The translations under genes and the position numbers were made by a program. The notes below the pieces were generated by a model. It made no database searches. It was not told the DNA's origin and was given only the letters and a program-made list of their open reading frames with translations. From the NCBI GenBank assembly GCA_963754285.1, contig CAVWFN010000006.1:496001-560000 (forward strand): a stretch of 64,000 nt of DNA, in the 5' to 3' direction. How positions within the stretch are numbered: position 1 is the stretch's first letter; the number at the start of each line of letters is the position of its first letter. The DNA comes from RYN-133 sp963754285 (GTDB lineage: Bacteria > Actinomycetota > Actinomycetes > Mycobacteriales > Jatrophihabitantaceae). This document shows positions 44,397 through 53,369 of this stretch, piece after piece.

Positions 44397-44861
44397 GTGA
44401 CCGTTGCCCCACCTCGTCGCCACCATCGCCTCCCGCTCGCGGCAGCGCTGATCATCAGCGTCGTCGCCGGCCTCGTCCTCGGTGTCGTGGATCTCGTCGG
44501 CCAGCTGAATCTGCCGTATCCATGGGCCGACCTCGCCAACTCGGCCGCCGTCTGGTCACTCGCCGCATTCGTGCTCGGCTGGAGCCTTCGCCTGGACCCC
44601 GTGCGCAGCGCGGTCTGCGGCGCGCTGTTCCTGGTCATCGCCGTCGAGAGTTACTACCTGGCGACGATCGTCGCGCTCGACGACAGCACCACGAACCTGA
44701 CGTCGGCGACGACCGTGCTGTGGCTCGTGCTCGGCGTCGGCGCCGGAACGCTGGCCGGGATCGCAGGCAGCATGGTCGCAACAGGGAGTTCGGCGTCCCG
44801 GCTGACCGGAGCGGCCCTTGCGGCCGGGGTCGTCGTGGTAGCCGTAGCTTGTACTGCATGA
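44397..44861 (+). CDS. Small membrane protein, DUF6518-like
   Basis: 154 residues from GTG 44397, which follows a possible GATGAT box by 6 bases. Five hydrophobic segments: LAAALIISVVAGLVLGVVDL, AAVWSLAAFVLGW, SAVCGALFLVIAVESYYLA, ATTVLWLVLGVGAGTLAGIA and GAALAAGVVVVAVACTA. The segment PYPWADLANSAAVWSLAAFV is the part that recalls DUF6518. Function unknown. The stop overlaps the next ATG (ATGA), coupling it to the SGNH lipoprotein. Confidence 0.68.
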   Translation: MTVAPPRRHHRLPLAAALIISVVAGLVLGVVDLVGQLNLPYPWADLANSAAVWSLAAFVLGWSLRLDPVRSAVCGALFLVIAVESYYLATIVALDDSTTNLTSATTVLWLVLGVGAGTLAGIAGSMVATGSSASRLTGAALAAGVVVVAVACTA

Positions 44862-45817
44862 TCGTCACCGCACGTCGCGCAACAGCAGCGCTGGCTGCGG
44901 TGGCAATGCTCGCGGCCTGCACGAGCGCACCGACTGCGACGCCGGCCACCTCGACGCCGCCCCCGCCGCACTCGTCCACCACATCGACCAGGCCCGCTCC
45001 GCGGGCGGCAAAGAACACAGGAAACCTGTACGTCTCGATCGGCGACTCGTACGCCGCCGGCTTCCAGGCGACCGGCCGCGGACAAGGCCACACCACCCGC
45101 AACGGCTTCGCCTACCAGGCGGTGCGGCTCGCCAGGCCGAAGGGCTATCACCTGCGACTCGTCAACTTCGGCTGCGCCGGGGCGACGACTGCGTCGGTGC
45201 TGCACTCCCCCGGTTGCGTCACGCATTACCTCGGCCCCGGCGCCCCGAGCTACAAGCAGACTCAGGCCGATGCAGCCGTCACATTCCTCAAGGCGCACCG
45301 CGGTCAGGTCGCGCTGATCAGCGTCTCGCTCGGCGGGAACGACGTCACGCACTGCCAGTCGGCGTCGAACGTCGTCTCCTGCGTGACCTCGGCGCTCGCA
45401 GTCATCCGGCGCAACCTCGGCACACTGGTGCACCGGCTGCGATCCGCAGCCGGCCCGAGCACCACCATCGTCGGGACGACCTACCCGGACATCTTCCTCG
45501 GACGCGCGCTCATGCACGATGACGCCGACCAACGCATCGCGAACCTGTCCATCCTCGGTTTCCGCGACCTCATCAATCCCGCACTGCAGTCGGTGTACGC
45601 AACGGTGCACGGCAAGTTCGCCGACGTCACAGCGGCCACCGGCGCGTACGTCCCGCTGCGCAGAACGACCACCCTGGCGCCGTACGGCACCGTTCCGGTC
45701 GCGGTCGCGGACGTGTGCCGGCTGACCTACTTCTGCCAGTACGAGGACATCCATCCCCGCACTGCCGGATACGCGATCATCGCCCGGTTGATCGTCGGGC
45801 TGTTGCCTCAGCGCTAG
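44858..45817 (+). CDS. SGNH/GDSL hydrolase lipoprotein
   Basis: 319 residues. The N-terminus ATAALAAVAMLAACTSAPTA has lipobox LAAC, so it is lipid-anchored outside the membrane; a Pro/Thr linker runs to about residue 52. The SGNH domain shows block I SIGDSYAAGFQATG (Ser nucleophile), block II FGCAGATTASVL, block III SVSLGGNDVTHC and block V YEDIHPRTAGYAII (Asp and His). Like the SEST group it has paired Cys residues that may form disulfides. Substrate not predictable: lipid, polysaccharide acetyl or wall ester. It ends tail to tail with DUF1697 on a shared CTAG. Confidence 0.85.
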   Translation: MIVTARRATAALAAVAMLAACTSAPTATPATSTPPPPHSSTTSTRPAPRAAKNTGNLYVSIGDSYAAGFQATGRGQGHTTRNGFAYQAVRLARPKGYHLRLVNFGCAGATTASVLHSPGCVTHYLGPGAPSYKQTQADAAVTFLKAHRGQVALISVSLGGNDVTHCQSASNVVSCVTSALAVIRRNLGTLVHRLRSAAGPSTTIVGTTYPDIFLGRALMHDDADQRIANLSILGFRDLINPALQSVYATVHGKFADVTAATGAYVPLRRTTTLAPYGTVPVAVADVCRLTYFCQYEDIHPRTAGYAIIARLIVGLLPQR

Positions 45818-46341
45818 AGTCTCGCCGCGAGCCGTTCGAGCAGCGTGGTGTTGCGCGCCGTCGTCGGGTTGTCGGGCAACGCCTCGAGCCAGCGCCGCGG
45901 TCCGAGCGTCGTTTCCGGCGACCGCGACCGGATGAGCCAATGCACGTCACGTCCGATGACCACGACCTCGTCGTGATCGTTCGTGAGCGCTTCGACCCGA
46001 CGCTTGTCGGCGGCCGACATCGGCCGCAGCGTCAGCAACGCGAAGTGCGTATGGCCGTCGGCAATCGTCCCGAACGGCTTGTCGCTCGCGAGCCTTTGCA
46101 CCTGACGTGATGTGCGCACGAAGGTCGTCAGTTCCATGCCGAACTCGCGTTCCAGCGCGGTTCGGATCGGCGTCTCGTGGGCCGCGGCGCGGCCCGTCGA
46201 GGTGAAGATCAGGTTGCCGGTGTTCGCGTAGCTGTCGACATCGGCGTAGCCGAGTCCGTCGAGTACCTGGCGCGCCCGCGCCATCTCGACCCGGCGCTTG
46301 CCGAGGTTGACCGCGCGGAGGAACGCGACGTAGTGCGCCAT
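45814..46341 (-). CDS. DUF1697 family protein
   Basis: 175 residues from ATG 46341. MAHYVAFLRAVNLGKRRVEM is the family signature (FLRGINVGG type), then DVDSYANTGNLIFTSTG, ELTTFVRTSRQVQRLAS and RSPETTLGPRRWLEALPDNP near the end. The fold is two alpha/beta repeats; no biochemical role is established. Its TAG and the TAG of the SGNH gene share the palindrome CTAG. It begins 11 bases after the AdoK stop, so it may be read with adoK. Confidence 0.85.
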   Translation of the reverse strand: MAHYVAFLRAVNLGKRRVEMARARQVLDGLGYADVDSYANTGNLIFTSTGRAAAHETPIRTALEREFGMELTTFVRTSRQVQRLASDKPFGTIADGHTHFALLTLRPMSAADKRRVEALTNDHDEVVVIGRDVHWLIRSRSPETTLGPRRWLEALPDNPTTARNTTLLERLAARL

Positions 46342-46352
46342 CGGCGCTCCGC

Positions 46353-47333
46353 TCAGGACAGGTGCGCCGCGATGTCGGCGGCTGCGTCGTCGCCGTAGGA
46401 CTCGGCCAGTCGCTCGGCGAAGTCCGCCGGCTTGACCTGGTACTCCTGGGTGCCGACGGTCTCGAGGACGAGCGCTGCCAACAGGCTGCCGACCTGCGCA
46501 GCGCGCTCCCATGACAGCCCCCACTCGCGGGCGATGAGCAGCCCCGCGCGGAATCCGTCGCCCACGCCGGTCGGGTCGGCCTTGGCGCGTTCCTTGGCCA
46601 CCGGCACGTGCACCGGATCGAGGTCGCGGCCGACGATCTCGACGCCTTTCGAGCCGAGCGTGGTGACGCGCACGTTGACCATCGCCATGACATCGGCCTC
46701 AGACCGTCCGGTCTTCGACTCGAGCAAGCTCTTCTCGTACTCGTTCGTGAACAGGATGTCGGCGCCGTCGATGATGCCGAGCATCTGCTCGCTGGTCATG
46801 CGAGCGATCTGCTGCGACGGGTCGGCAGCGAACCGATACCCCCGCTCGCGGCATTCGGCGCTGTGCTGGGCCATCGCCGCGGGGTCGTAGGCGCTGATCA
46901 GGGCGAGATCAGCTCCGGTCTGCTCCCACGCCTCACGCAGTTCGATCTTGGCGGCCTCGCCCATCGCGCCCGCGTAGAACGAGCCGATCTGGCACATCTG
47001 CTCGTCGGTCGTGCACACGAAGCGTGCGGTGTGGTGATCGGGCGAGACGTAGACGTAGTCGCAGTTCACGCCGTTGTCGGTCAGCCAACGGCGATACTCG
47101 TCGAAGTCGGCTCCGACCGCTCCGATCAGCACCGGATCGCCGCCGAGCTGGGCCATGCCGTAGCAGATGTTGGGCGCGACACCGCCTCGCCGGATCACCA
47201 GATCGTCGACGAGAAACGACAGCGACACGTTGTGCAGCTGATCGGCGACCAACTGCTCGGTGAACTTGCCGGGGAAGTGCATCAAATGGTCGGTCGCGAT
47301 CGACCCGGCGACGAGAACCGGCACGGCAAGCAC
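46353..47333 (-). CDS. adoK: PfkB-family kinase, adenosine kinase (AdoK) type
   Basis: 326 residues from GTG 47333; GTG 47324 (MPVLVAGSIATDHLM) is an equally good start. AGSIATDHLMHFPGKFTEQL and SLSFLVDDLVIRRGGVAPNI match the substrate region of Rv2202c, the bacterial adenosine kinase. The PfkB C-terminal signature is KADPTGVGDGFRAGLLIARE, where DPTGVGD normally has the catalytic Asp and anion hole. DEQMCQIGSFYAGAMGEA is another family segment. It would phosphorylate adenosine to AMP for purine salvage. Ribokinase or another sugar kinase is the alternative, but similarity to Rv2202c is high along the whole length. Confidence 0.83.
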   Translation of the reverse strand: MLAVPVLVAGSIATDHLMHFPGKFTEQLVADQLHNVSLSFLVDDLVIRRGGVAPNICYGMAQLGGDPVLIGAVGADFDEYRRWLTDNGVNCDYVYVSPDHHTARFVCTTDEQMCQIGSFYAGAMGEAAKIELREAWEQTGADLALISAYDPAAMAQHSAECRERGYRFAADPSQQIARMTSEQMLGIIDGADILFTNEYEKSLLESKTGRSEADVMAMVNVRVTTLGSKGVEIVGRDLDPVHVPVAKERAKADPTGVGDGFRAGLLIAREWGLSWERAAQVGSLLAALVLETVGTQEYQVKPADFAERLAESYGDDAAADIAAHLS

Positions 47334-47362
47334 CTACCTCACAGGAGTGCGAACATGACGAC

Positions 47363-47391
47363 GGCCGGGCCTGTTGGTACAGGACCCGGCC
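47363..47391 (-). terminator. Hairpin after the HesB/ErpA gene
   Basis: ggccgggcctgt (47363-47374) pairs with acaggacccggcc (47379-47391) with one mismatch and a four-base loop. It starts 13 bases after the erpA stop on the minus strand and lies before adoK. No T-tract, so termination strength is uncertain. Confidence 0.55.
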
Positions 47392-47404
47392 GGTCAGGTG
47401 AAGA

Positions 47405-47788
47405 CTATCCGCAGAAGGAGTTGCCGCAGGCGCAGCCGCCGCTGGCGTTCGGGTTGTCGATCGTGAAGCCCTGCTGCTCGATCGTGTCGGTGAAGTCGAT
47501 CGTTGCGCCGCCGAGGTAGGGCGCGCTCATGCGGTCGACGACGACCGGGACGCTGTTCAGATCGAGTTCGAGGTCGCCGTCAAGGCTGCGCTCGTCGAAG
47601 AACAGCTGGTACTGCAGCCCCGAACAGCCGCCCGGCTGCACGGCGACCCGCAGCCGAAGGTCGTCACGGCCCTCCTGGTCCAGCAGCGCGCGCACCTTCA
47701 CTGCGGCGCCCTCGGTGAGGGCCAAGGACGGCGCGACCTGCTCAGGGGCGCTCGTCAGCTCGACGGATGTGGACTCGGTGGTGGTCAT
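47405..47788 (-). CDS. erpA: Fe-S cluster insertion protein, HesB/IscA/ErpA family
   Basis: 127 residues from ATG 47788, with GGGAG upstream. The A-type carrier core has LRVAVQPGGCSGLQYQLFFD (first Cys) and NASGGCACGNSFCG (C-terminal CxC-x4-C with the family pair), all in place. It carries or inserts 4Fe-4S or 2Fe-2S clusters into target proteins in the cytosol. Rv2204c is the positional counterpart. Divergent from the DUF3043 gene. Nearby respiratory Fe-S protein QcrA could be a client (inference). Confidence 0.9.
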   Translation of the reverse strand: MTTTESTSVELTSAPEQVAPSLALTEGAAVKVRALLDQEGRDDLRLRVAVQPGGCSGLQYQLFFDERSLDGDLELDLNSVPVVVDRMSAPYLGGATIDFTDTIEQQGFTIDNPNASGGCACGNSFCG

Positions 47789-47921
47789 CAGACTCCCAGC
47801 TCAACTCGGGTACAGCTCCCGGACTCTGTGGATCACAACGAACCCGTCCGGGACAGCTATTCCATGGTAACCGTACTTCGCACGGCGGGCGGGCGGATCG
47901 GCCCGGCTACGCGCCGCCACG

Positions 47922-47927
47922 TATTCT
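47922..47927 (+). promoter_or_regulatory. -10 box of the DUF3043 gene
   Basis: TATTCT, 7 bases before GTG 47935; sets that start. Confidence 0.5.
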
Positions 47928-47934
47928 CAGCGGC

Positions 47935-48546
47935 GTGAACTTGGGAAAGCGTCGAGCCGAGGTCGAGCCGAAATCCGCGGCGGTGACCGACACGCCGGAC
48001 GAGACAACGGCCACAGGCAAGGGACGGCCGACGCCGAAGCGCCGCGACACGGTGGGTCAGCGCGGACCGGTATCGGCGCCCAAGACCCGCAAGGAGGCCT
48101 ACGCGCGCCAGAAGGAAATGGCGAAGGTGCAAAAGGCCGCCCGCAGCACCCCGACGAAGAACCTCACCGTGGCCCAGCGCCGTGAACTGCTGCGCCAGGG
48201 CGACCCGTCCGTCCTGCCGCGCCGCGACCAGGGCCAGACCCGCAAACTTGCGCGCGACTACGTCGATTCGCACCGGATGGCCAGCAATTACCTGCTTATC
48301 CTGTTCCCGCTGATCATCATCGGCTACGCGCTTCCGATCCTGCAGATCGCGGTGTTGGCGCTGTTCCTCGCGCTGCTCGTCGAGTGGTACCTCACCGGGC
48401 GGCGCATCGTGGGGATGGCGCGGGAGCGCTACGGCAAGACCGAGGGCGGGCCGATGACGGTCGGCTTCTACGCCGGCTCGCGGGCCTACCTGCCGCGCCG
48501 CTGGCGTCTGCCTGCACCGCAGGTCGACCGCGGCGCCACGATCTGA
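47935..48546 (+). CDS. DUF3043 membrane protein
   Basis: 203 residues from GTG 47935. A long basic N-terminus (KRRDTVGQRGPVSAPKTRKE; ARQKEMAKVQKAARSTPTKN) leads to the family segment DQGQTRKLARDYVDSHRMAS, two adjacent membrane helices (NYLLILFPLIIIGYALPILQ; IAVLALFLALLVEWYL) and RRIVGMARERYGKTEGGP. DUF3043 proteins are actinobacterial and have no assigned role. It diverges from erpA and is followed by the VC0807-like gene. Confidence 0.87.
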   Translation: MNLGKRRAEVEPKSAAVTDTPDETTATGKGRPTPKRRDTVGQRGPVSAPKTRKEAYARQKEMAKVQKAARSTPTKNLTVAQRRELLRQGDPSVLPRRDQGQTRKLARDYVDSHRMASNYLLILFPLIIIGYALPILQIAVLALFLALLVEWYLTGRRIVGMARERYGKTEGGPMTVGFYAGSRAYLPRRWRLPAPQVDRGATI

Positions 48547-48595
48547 CCCTCAAGAATCGCTCAAGTCGGGGCGCCCTTCCGACGATGAGGAGGGC

Positions 48596-49312
48596 ATGGA
48601 TGACACGACAACGACCGTCCGACGGGTCGTCCTTCGCACCTCGCGCCGTGGCGGACGTCACCGCGCTGCCGAAGTCATCGAAATGGCAGCACCGGCCGCA
48701 GTCTTCCGCCACGCCGCCAGCACCGTGCTGCTCAGCTCGGTGTTGCCCATGGCCGCCTTCTACCTCGCCCTCGACGCCTACGGGCTGAATGCGGCGATCT
48801 GCACGACGCTCGCCTGGTACTACGGCGGTGTGGCGCTGCGGGTGATTCGTCGTCGTCCGATCGTGGGCGCGATGCTCCTCGGCGCCGCGCTCATGACGGT
48901 CCGCGCGGCGGTCGCGATCTGGACCGGCAGCGCGTTCGTGTTCTTCCTGCAGCCGGTCGCCGGCACGGTTGCCACGGCGACCTCGTTCGCGCTGACCGCG
49001 CTGGCCGGACGCCCGCTGGCCGAGCGGCTGGCCCACGACTTCGTCCCGGTACCGCCGGAGCTGGCGACCCGGCTGCACGCGAGCCAGTTCTTCAACTACA
49101 CCTCCCTCATGTGGGGGCTGGTCTACGGCATCAACGCGGCAGGCACCGTCTGGCTGCTCGTCTACTCGTCGCTGAACTCATTCGTGCTGATGAGGGCGTT
49201 GCTCTCGCCGCTGCTGACCGGTGCCGCCATCGCCGCGACCTACCTCGTGCTGCAACGCACGTTGCGCCGCGAGGGCCTGCGTCTGCGGTGGGGCTCAGCC
49301 GCCACCGTCTAG
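48596..49312 (+). CDS. VC0807-like integral membrane protein
   Basis: 238 residues from ATG 48596. About six membrane segments: VLLSSVLPMAAFYLALDAYG, NAAICTTLAWYYGGVAL, IVGAMLLGAALMTVRAAVAI, FVFFLQPVAGTVATATSFAL, NYTSLMWGLVYGINAAGTVW and SPLLTGAAIAATYLVLQ. The motif SFALTALAGRPLAERLAHDF is what recalls the VC0807 group (small PF-unassigned permease-like proteins). Function unknown. It overlaps the convergent response regulator by 18 bases. Confidence 0.68.
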   Translation: MDDTTTTVRRVVLRTSRRGGRHRAAEVIEMAAPAAVFRHAASTVLLSSVLPMAAFYLALDAYGLNAAICTTLAWYYGGVALRVIRRRPIVGAMLLGAALMTVRAAVAIWTGSAFVFFLQPVAGTVATATSFALTALAGRPLAERLAHDFVPVPPELATRLHASQFFNYTSLMWGLVYGINAAGTVWLLVYSSLNSFVLMRALLSPLLTGAAIAATYLVLQRTLRREGLRLRWGSAATV

Positions 49313-49957
49313 ATAGGCCAACACGGCGAGCACGCGGCGGTTGTCGTCCTCGGACTGTGGCAGTCCGAGCTTCATGAAGATGCTGTTCGTGTGCTTGCTG
49401 ACGGCCTTCTCGGTGACGAACATTCTGGCCGCGATCGCGGCGTTCGAACGGCCTTCGGCCATCAGCCCGAGAACCTCGCGCTCCCGCGCGGTCAACGTCG
49501 CGATCGGCTTGTCGGACGCACGTCGACTGAGCAGTTGCGCGACCACCTCGGGATCCATTGCGGTGCCGCCGCCGGCGACCTGACGAACTGCGTCGATGAA
49601 CTGGTCGACGTTGAAGACGCGGTCCTTGAGCAGGTACCCGACGCCGCCCGACCGATCAGCGAGCAACTCGCGCGCATAGAGCTGTTCGACGTATTGCGAC
49701 AGGACGAGCACGGGCAGGCCGGGCACCTCGGTGCGGGCCTGGATCGCTGCGCGCAGCCCTTCGTCGGTGAAGGTCGGCGGCAACCGGACGTCGACGACGG
49801 CGACGTCGGGACGGTGCGTCACCAGCGCACGCAGCAGCGACGGGCCGTTGTCGACCGCTTCGACGACCTCGAAGTCGTGCGCTTCGAGCAGTCGGATCAG
49901 GCCGTCCCGGAGGAGGGCGAGGTCTTCGGCGAGGACGGTGCGGAGACGGGTGCGCAC
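49295..49957 (-). CDS. NarL/FixJ-family response regulator
   Basis: 220 residues from GTG 49957. Receiver domain 1-125: VLAEDLALLRDGLIRLLEAH with acidic pair, VAVVDVRLPPTFTDEGLRAA with the phospho-acceptor Asp (the extra PTFTDEG matches LuxR-type regulators), and GVGYLLKDRVFNVDQF with the conserved Lys. LuxR helix-turn-helix at 150-210: LTAREREVLGLMAEGRSNAA then IAARMFVTEKAVSKHTNSIF. It binds DNA when phosphorylated by the adjacent histidine kinase, with which it overlaps by 61 bases. The divergent MMPL gene is the natural target. Confidence 0.9.
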   Translation of the reverse strand: MRTRLRTVLAEDLALLRDGLIRLLEAHDFEVVEAVDNGPSLLRALVTHRPDVAVVDVRLPPTFTDEGLRAAIQARTEVPGLPVLVLSQYVEQLYARELLADRSGGVGYLLKDRVFNVDQFIDAVRQVAGGGTAMDPEVVAQLLSRRASDKPIATLTAREREVLGLMAEGRSNAAIAARMFVTEKAVSKHTNSIFMKLGLPQSEDDNRRVLAVLAYLDGGG

Positions 49958-51072
49958 GGCAGCACCATAGCCAGCCTGGTCGGTCCGCCGGGCGGACTGT
50001 CCAGCTCGAGCCGGCCGTCGAAGGCCGCCAACCGCCGCGCTATCCCCCGCAAACCGGTGCCTGCGCCGGGATCCGCGCCGCCCGTGCCGTCGTCGGTCAC
50101 GATGAGCTGCAACTGGTCGCCACTCACGCCGAGGTCGATCGTCGCGCTGGTCGCGCCGCTGTGCTTGATCACGTTCGTGAGTGCCTCGGCCACGACGAAG
50201 TATCCCGCTGATTCAAGCGGTGCCGACAGTCGTCCCGAGGTCGAATCGGTGACGGTCACCGGGATCGGCGCGGCGAGGGCAAGCGCCTGGACGGCACCGC
50301 CGAGCCCGCGATCGGCGAGCACGGGCGGATGGATGCCACGGACGAGGTCGCGCAACTCCGAAAGGGCGGTGCTCGACGAGGTGCGGGCTTCGGCGAGCAG
50401 GGCGCGAGCCTGGTCCGGATCGGCGTCCAACTGTTCCTCAGCCATTGCCAGACTCATGCCCAGCGCGACCAACCGGGCCTGCGCGCCGTCGTGCAGGTCG
50501 CGTTCGATGCGACGCAACTCCGCGGCCTGCGCATCGACGGTTTCGGTCCGGGTCTCGGTCAGGTGCTCGACCCGCTGCGCCAAGCGACTCTTCTCCGACT
50601 CGGCGAGCAACGCACAGTCCAGATGTGCGTGCGCGGTCGCCGCAAGCCCCGGCGGCAGCCACCAGAAGATCAGGTCGAGGATTCCTTCGACGAAGGCGAT
50701 CACCGACAGCACGAAGCCGATGGTGGCGTCCGCGAACAGCCACAGCATGTCGCGGCGCACCGCCGGATCGCTCGCAAGCGCGCCGATGCGCGCCATCGGG
50801 TTACCAGTCGGCCGGCGAAGGTACGGCGACTCGATCGTGCGCCCGATCAACCCGCCGGAGTAGCGGCGCCGATGGTTGGCCAGCACCCGGACCGCGGCCA
50901 GAGCCGCGACCAGGATCGGGATGCCGACCCACACGGTGATCAGCGCGGTGCCGACTGCGACCGCGATGAACAGCACAAGGCTGAAGATCGAGGTCACGAA
51001 CGTCGCGACCGCCCACACAAACAGGACGGCCCGGCGTCGCAACGAAGTCAGCACCCGTTCATCGTGACGCAC
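49897..51072 (-). CDS. HisKA_3 sensor histidine kinase
   Basis: 391 residues from GTG 51072 (an alternative GTG is at 51054). The N-terminal sensor part has paired membrane helices AVLFVWAVATFVTSIFSLVL and IAVAVGTALITVWVGIPILV, then WLFADATIGFVLSVIAFVEG and LIFWWLPPGLAATAHAHLDC, an arrangement shared with DUF1707/PspC-type or sensor-domain kinases. The phosphorylated His is in RRIERDLHDGAQARLVALGM; the ATPase part has VVAEALTNVIKHSGATSATI (N box) and VTDDGTGGADPGAGTGLRGI (G box). It activates the overlapping LuxR-type regulator. Confidence 0.88.
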   Translation of the reverse strand: MRHDERVLTSLRRRAVLFVWAVATFVTSIFSLVLFIAVAVGTALITVWVGIPILVAALAAVRVLANHRRRYSGGLIGRTIESPYLRRPTGNPMARIGALASDPAVRRDMLWLFADATIGFVLSVIAFVEGILDLIFWWLPPGLAATAHAHLDCALLAESEKSRLAQRVEHLTETRTETVDAQAAELRRIERDLHDGAQARLVALGMSLAMAEEQLDADPDQARALLAEARTSSSTALSELRDLVRGIHPPVLADRGLGGAVQALALAAPIPVTVTDSTSGRLSAPLESAGYFVVAEALTNVIKHSGATSATIDLGVSGDQLQLIVTDDGTGGADPGAGTGLRGIARRLAAFDGRLELDSPPGGPTRLAMVLPCAPVSAPSSPKTSPSSGTA

Positions 51073-51161
51073 GAGCGGCCGCTTCGAGGTGGGGAAAACT
51101 CCACTCCGGTCGGGGATCTGGGCCCAATGTTTCGCAGCGCCGACGACGGGATCGTCATGCC

Positions 51162-53369
51162 ATGACCACACCACTGGACCAATCACCGAGCCGACCACGT
51201 GGCGACGCCCAGAGCGGACCACTGGGCAAAAACCAGCGTCGTACCGTCCGGGTCGCGCGGTGGAGCGCAACCCATCCCTGGCGAGCTGTCGCTCTCTGGC
51301 TCGTCTTCGTCGCAGGGTGTATCGCCGTTGGAAGCGCCGTCGGTCTGCATCAGCAGAGCTCGTCCGACGGCAGGGTCGGCGAGTCGGGACGCGCAGCGCA
51401 ATGGATGGACGCCGCGCACCTGCAAGGACACGACACCGAGAACGTGCTCGTGACCGCACGCACCGGCCGCCTCGACCCGGCGGCCGCACGTGCTGCGACA
51501 ACCGCAGTCTCGGTGCGAATGGAGCGCCTGCACGCCGATGTGCTGCGCGTCGGCCGGCCGGCCACCGCGCCCGATGGCCAGGCCCGCACGGTGCAGATCA
51601 CGCTCACCGACAACGGCAGCGTCGATCCGGTGCTGGCCGCGACGCACGCCGTCCAGCAGCGCTTCCCGTCCCTCCGCGTCGAACAGGTCGGCTCGGTCTC
51701 GCTCAACGAGGCCGTCAACAACCAGGTGGCACAGGATCTCTCGTCAGCAGCGACGTTCAGCCTGCCGGTGACGCTCGTGATCTTGCTCATCGCGTTCGGC
51801 GCGATCGTCGCGGCAGGAGTGCCGCTGCTTCTCGCGCTGTCGGCGGTCGGGGCCGCGACAGGCCTGTCGTCGCTGGTTTCGCACGTGATCCCCGACTCGG
51901 GATCGACGTCGGCGATGATCTTGTTGATGGGGATGGCGGTCGGCATCGACTACTCGCTGTTCTATGTCAAACGAGCGCGCGCCGAGCGACACAACGGGCG
52001 GAGCAAGCTCGAAGCGATCGAGATAGCCGCGGAGACATCGGGGCATTCGGTGCTGGTCTCGGGCGCTGCGGTGATCGTGTCGATGCTCGGTCTGTTCCTC
52101 GCCGACGACGTCACCTTCGACTCGCTCGCCGCGGGCTCGATCATCGTCGTCGCGGTTGCGGTGCTCGGCTCGCTGACCGTGCTGCCGGCTCTGCTCGTGT
52201 TGCTGGGCAAGGGCATCGATCGGCCGCGGGTTCCGGTGTTGTGGCGTTGGACCATGAGCACTCGCGAGCCGCGGTTGTGGCCCGCGTTGCTGCGGCCGTC
52301 GCTGCACCACCCCGTGCGCACCCTGGTGATCGCGGTCGTCGCGCTCGGTGCCGTCGCAGTGCCGGCGCTCGGCCTGACCCTCGCGTCCGACAGCGCACGG
52401 TCATTACCGTCGTCGATTGCCGAGAAGCAGACACTCGACCGGCTCAACGCGTTCTTCCCGACCCACCAGACGTCGTCCGACATCGTGGTCCGGGCGAGCG
52501 CGGCGCAATCCGCGCAGGTGGCGCGCCACCTCGACCGGCTCGCGGCTCGCCTCGCGCACGACCCACAGTTCGTCGGACGCGCCCAGCTGCAGACCTCGCG
52601 CGACGGCACGGTCCACGTGCTCAGCGTCGACGCGCCGTTCGATCCGGAGTCGACCCGGGCTCGCGACGGTGTCGGGCAGTTGCGCACGGACCTCGTCCCG
52701 ACCTCGTTGCGCGGGATCAGCAACGTGCAGTGGGCCGTCGGAGGCGAGACGGCTCGCAACATCGATCAGGACCGGCACGCGGCCGACCGACTGCCGTGGA
52801 CGATCGCGTTCGTCGTACTGCTCACGATGCTGATCATGGGTTGGGTGTTCCGATCGGCCGCCATCGCGATCGGTACCGCCGTGATGAACCTGCTGTCGGC
52901 AGGCGCTGCGTTCGGGATTCTCGTGCTCGTGTTCGAACACCACTGGGCCGAAGGTCTGCTCGGGTTCCACTCGACCGGCACGGTGATCAACTGGATCCCG
53001 CTGTTCACGTTCGCCGTGCTGTTCGGCCTGTCGATGGACTACCACGTGTTCGTTCTCGGCCATATCCGCGAGGCGCAGCGACAAGGACTCTCGACCGTCG
53101 ACGCCGTGCGCACCGGCATCGTCCGGTCGGCAGGCACCGTGACGAGCGCGGCCATGGTGATGGTGTCGGTGTTCGCGATCTTCGCCTCGTTGCACATGAT
53201 CGAGATGAAGGAACTCGGCCTCAGCCTTGCTGTCGCGGTACTGGTCGACGCGCTCGTCGTGCGCATCGTCATCCTGCCCGCGTTCCTGATGCTGCTCGGA
53301 CGGCGCAAGCAAGCGCCGAGCGAGCCGGTGCGCGCGCAGCCCAGCGAGCGGCTACTCGTCGGCCAGTGA
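51162..53369 (+). CDS. MMPL-family (RND superfamily) membrane transporter
   Basis: 735 residues from ATG 51162. First membrane segment at about 40-58 (AVALWLVFVAGCIAVGSAVG), then an extracellular domain to about 195. Five helices follow, holding the MMPL motif MILLMGMAVGIDYSLFYVKR (Asp-Tyr proton relay). After the second extracellular domain (about 400-545) the repeat is NWIPLFTFAVLFGLSMDYHV and FVLGHIREAQRQG. It exports lipids, siderophores or hydrophobic compounds using the proton gradient. It diverges from the HK-RR pair by 89 bases, suggesting direct control by that system. Confidence 0.9.
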   Translation: MTTPLDQSPSRPRGDAQSGPLGKNQRRTVRVARWSATHPWRAVALWLVFVAGCIAVGSAVGLHQQSSSDGRVGESGRAAQWMDAAHLQGHDTENVLVTARTGRLDPAAARAATTAVSVRMERLHADVLRVGRPATAPDGQARTVQITLTDNGSVDPVLAATHAVQQRFPSLRVEQVGSVSLNEAVNNQVAQDLSSAATFSLPVTLVILLIAFGAIVAAGVPLLLALSAVGAATGLSSLVSHVIPDSGSTSAMILLMGMAVGIDYSLFYVKRARAERHNGRSKLEAIEIAAETSGHSVLVSGAAVIVSMLGLFLADDVTFDSLAAGSIIVVAVAVLGSLTVLPALLVLLGKGIDRPRVPVLWRWTMSTREPRLWPALLRPSLHHPVRTLVIAVVALGAVAVPALGLTLASDSARSLPSSIAEKQTLDRLNAFFPTHQTSSDIVVRASAAQSAQVARHLDRLAARLAHDPQFVGRAQLQTSRDGTVHVLSVDAPFDPESTRARDGVGQLRTDLVPTSLRGISNVQWAVGGETARNIDQDRHAADRLPWTIAFVVLLTMLIMGWVFRSAAIAIGTAVMNLLSAGAAFGILVLVFEHHWAEGLLGFHSTGTVINWIPLFTFAVLFGLSMDYHVFVLGHIREAQRQGLSTVDAVRTGIVRSAGTVTSAAMVMVSVFAIFASLHMIEMKELGLSLAVAVLVDALVVRIVILPAFLMLLGRRKQAPSEPVRAQPSERLLVGQ

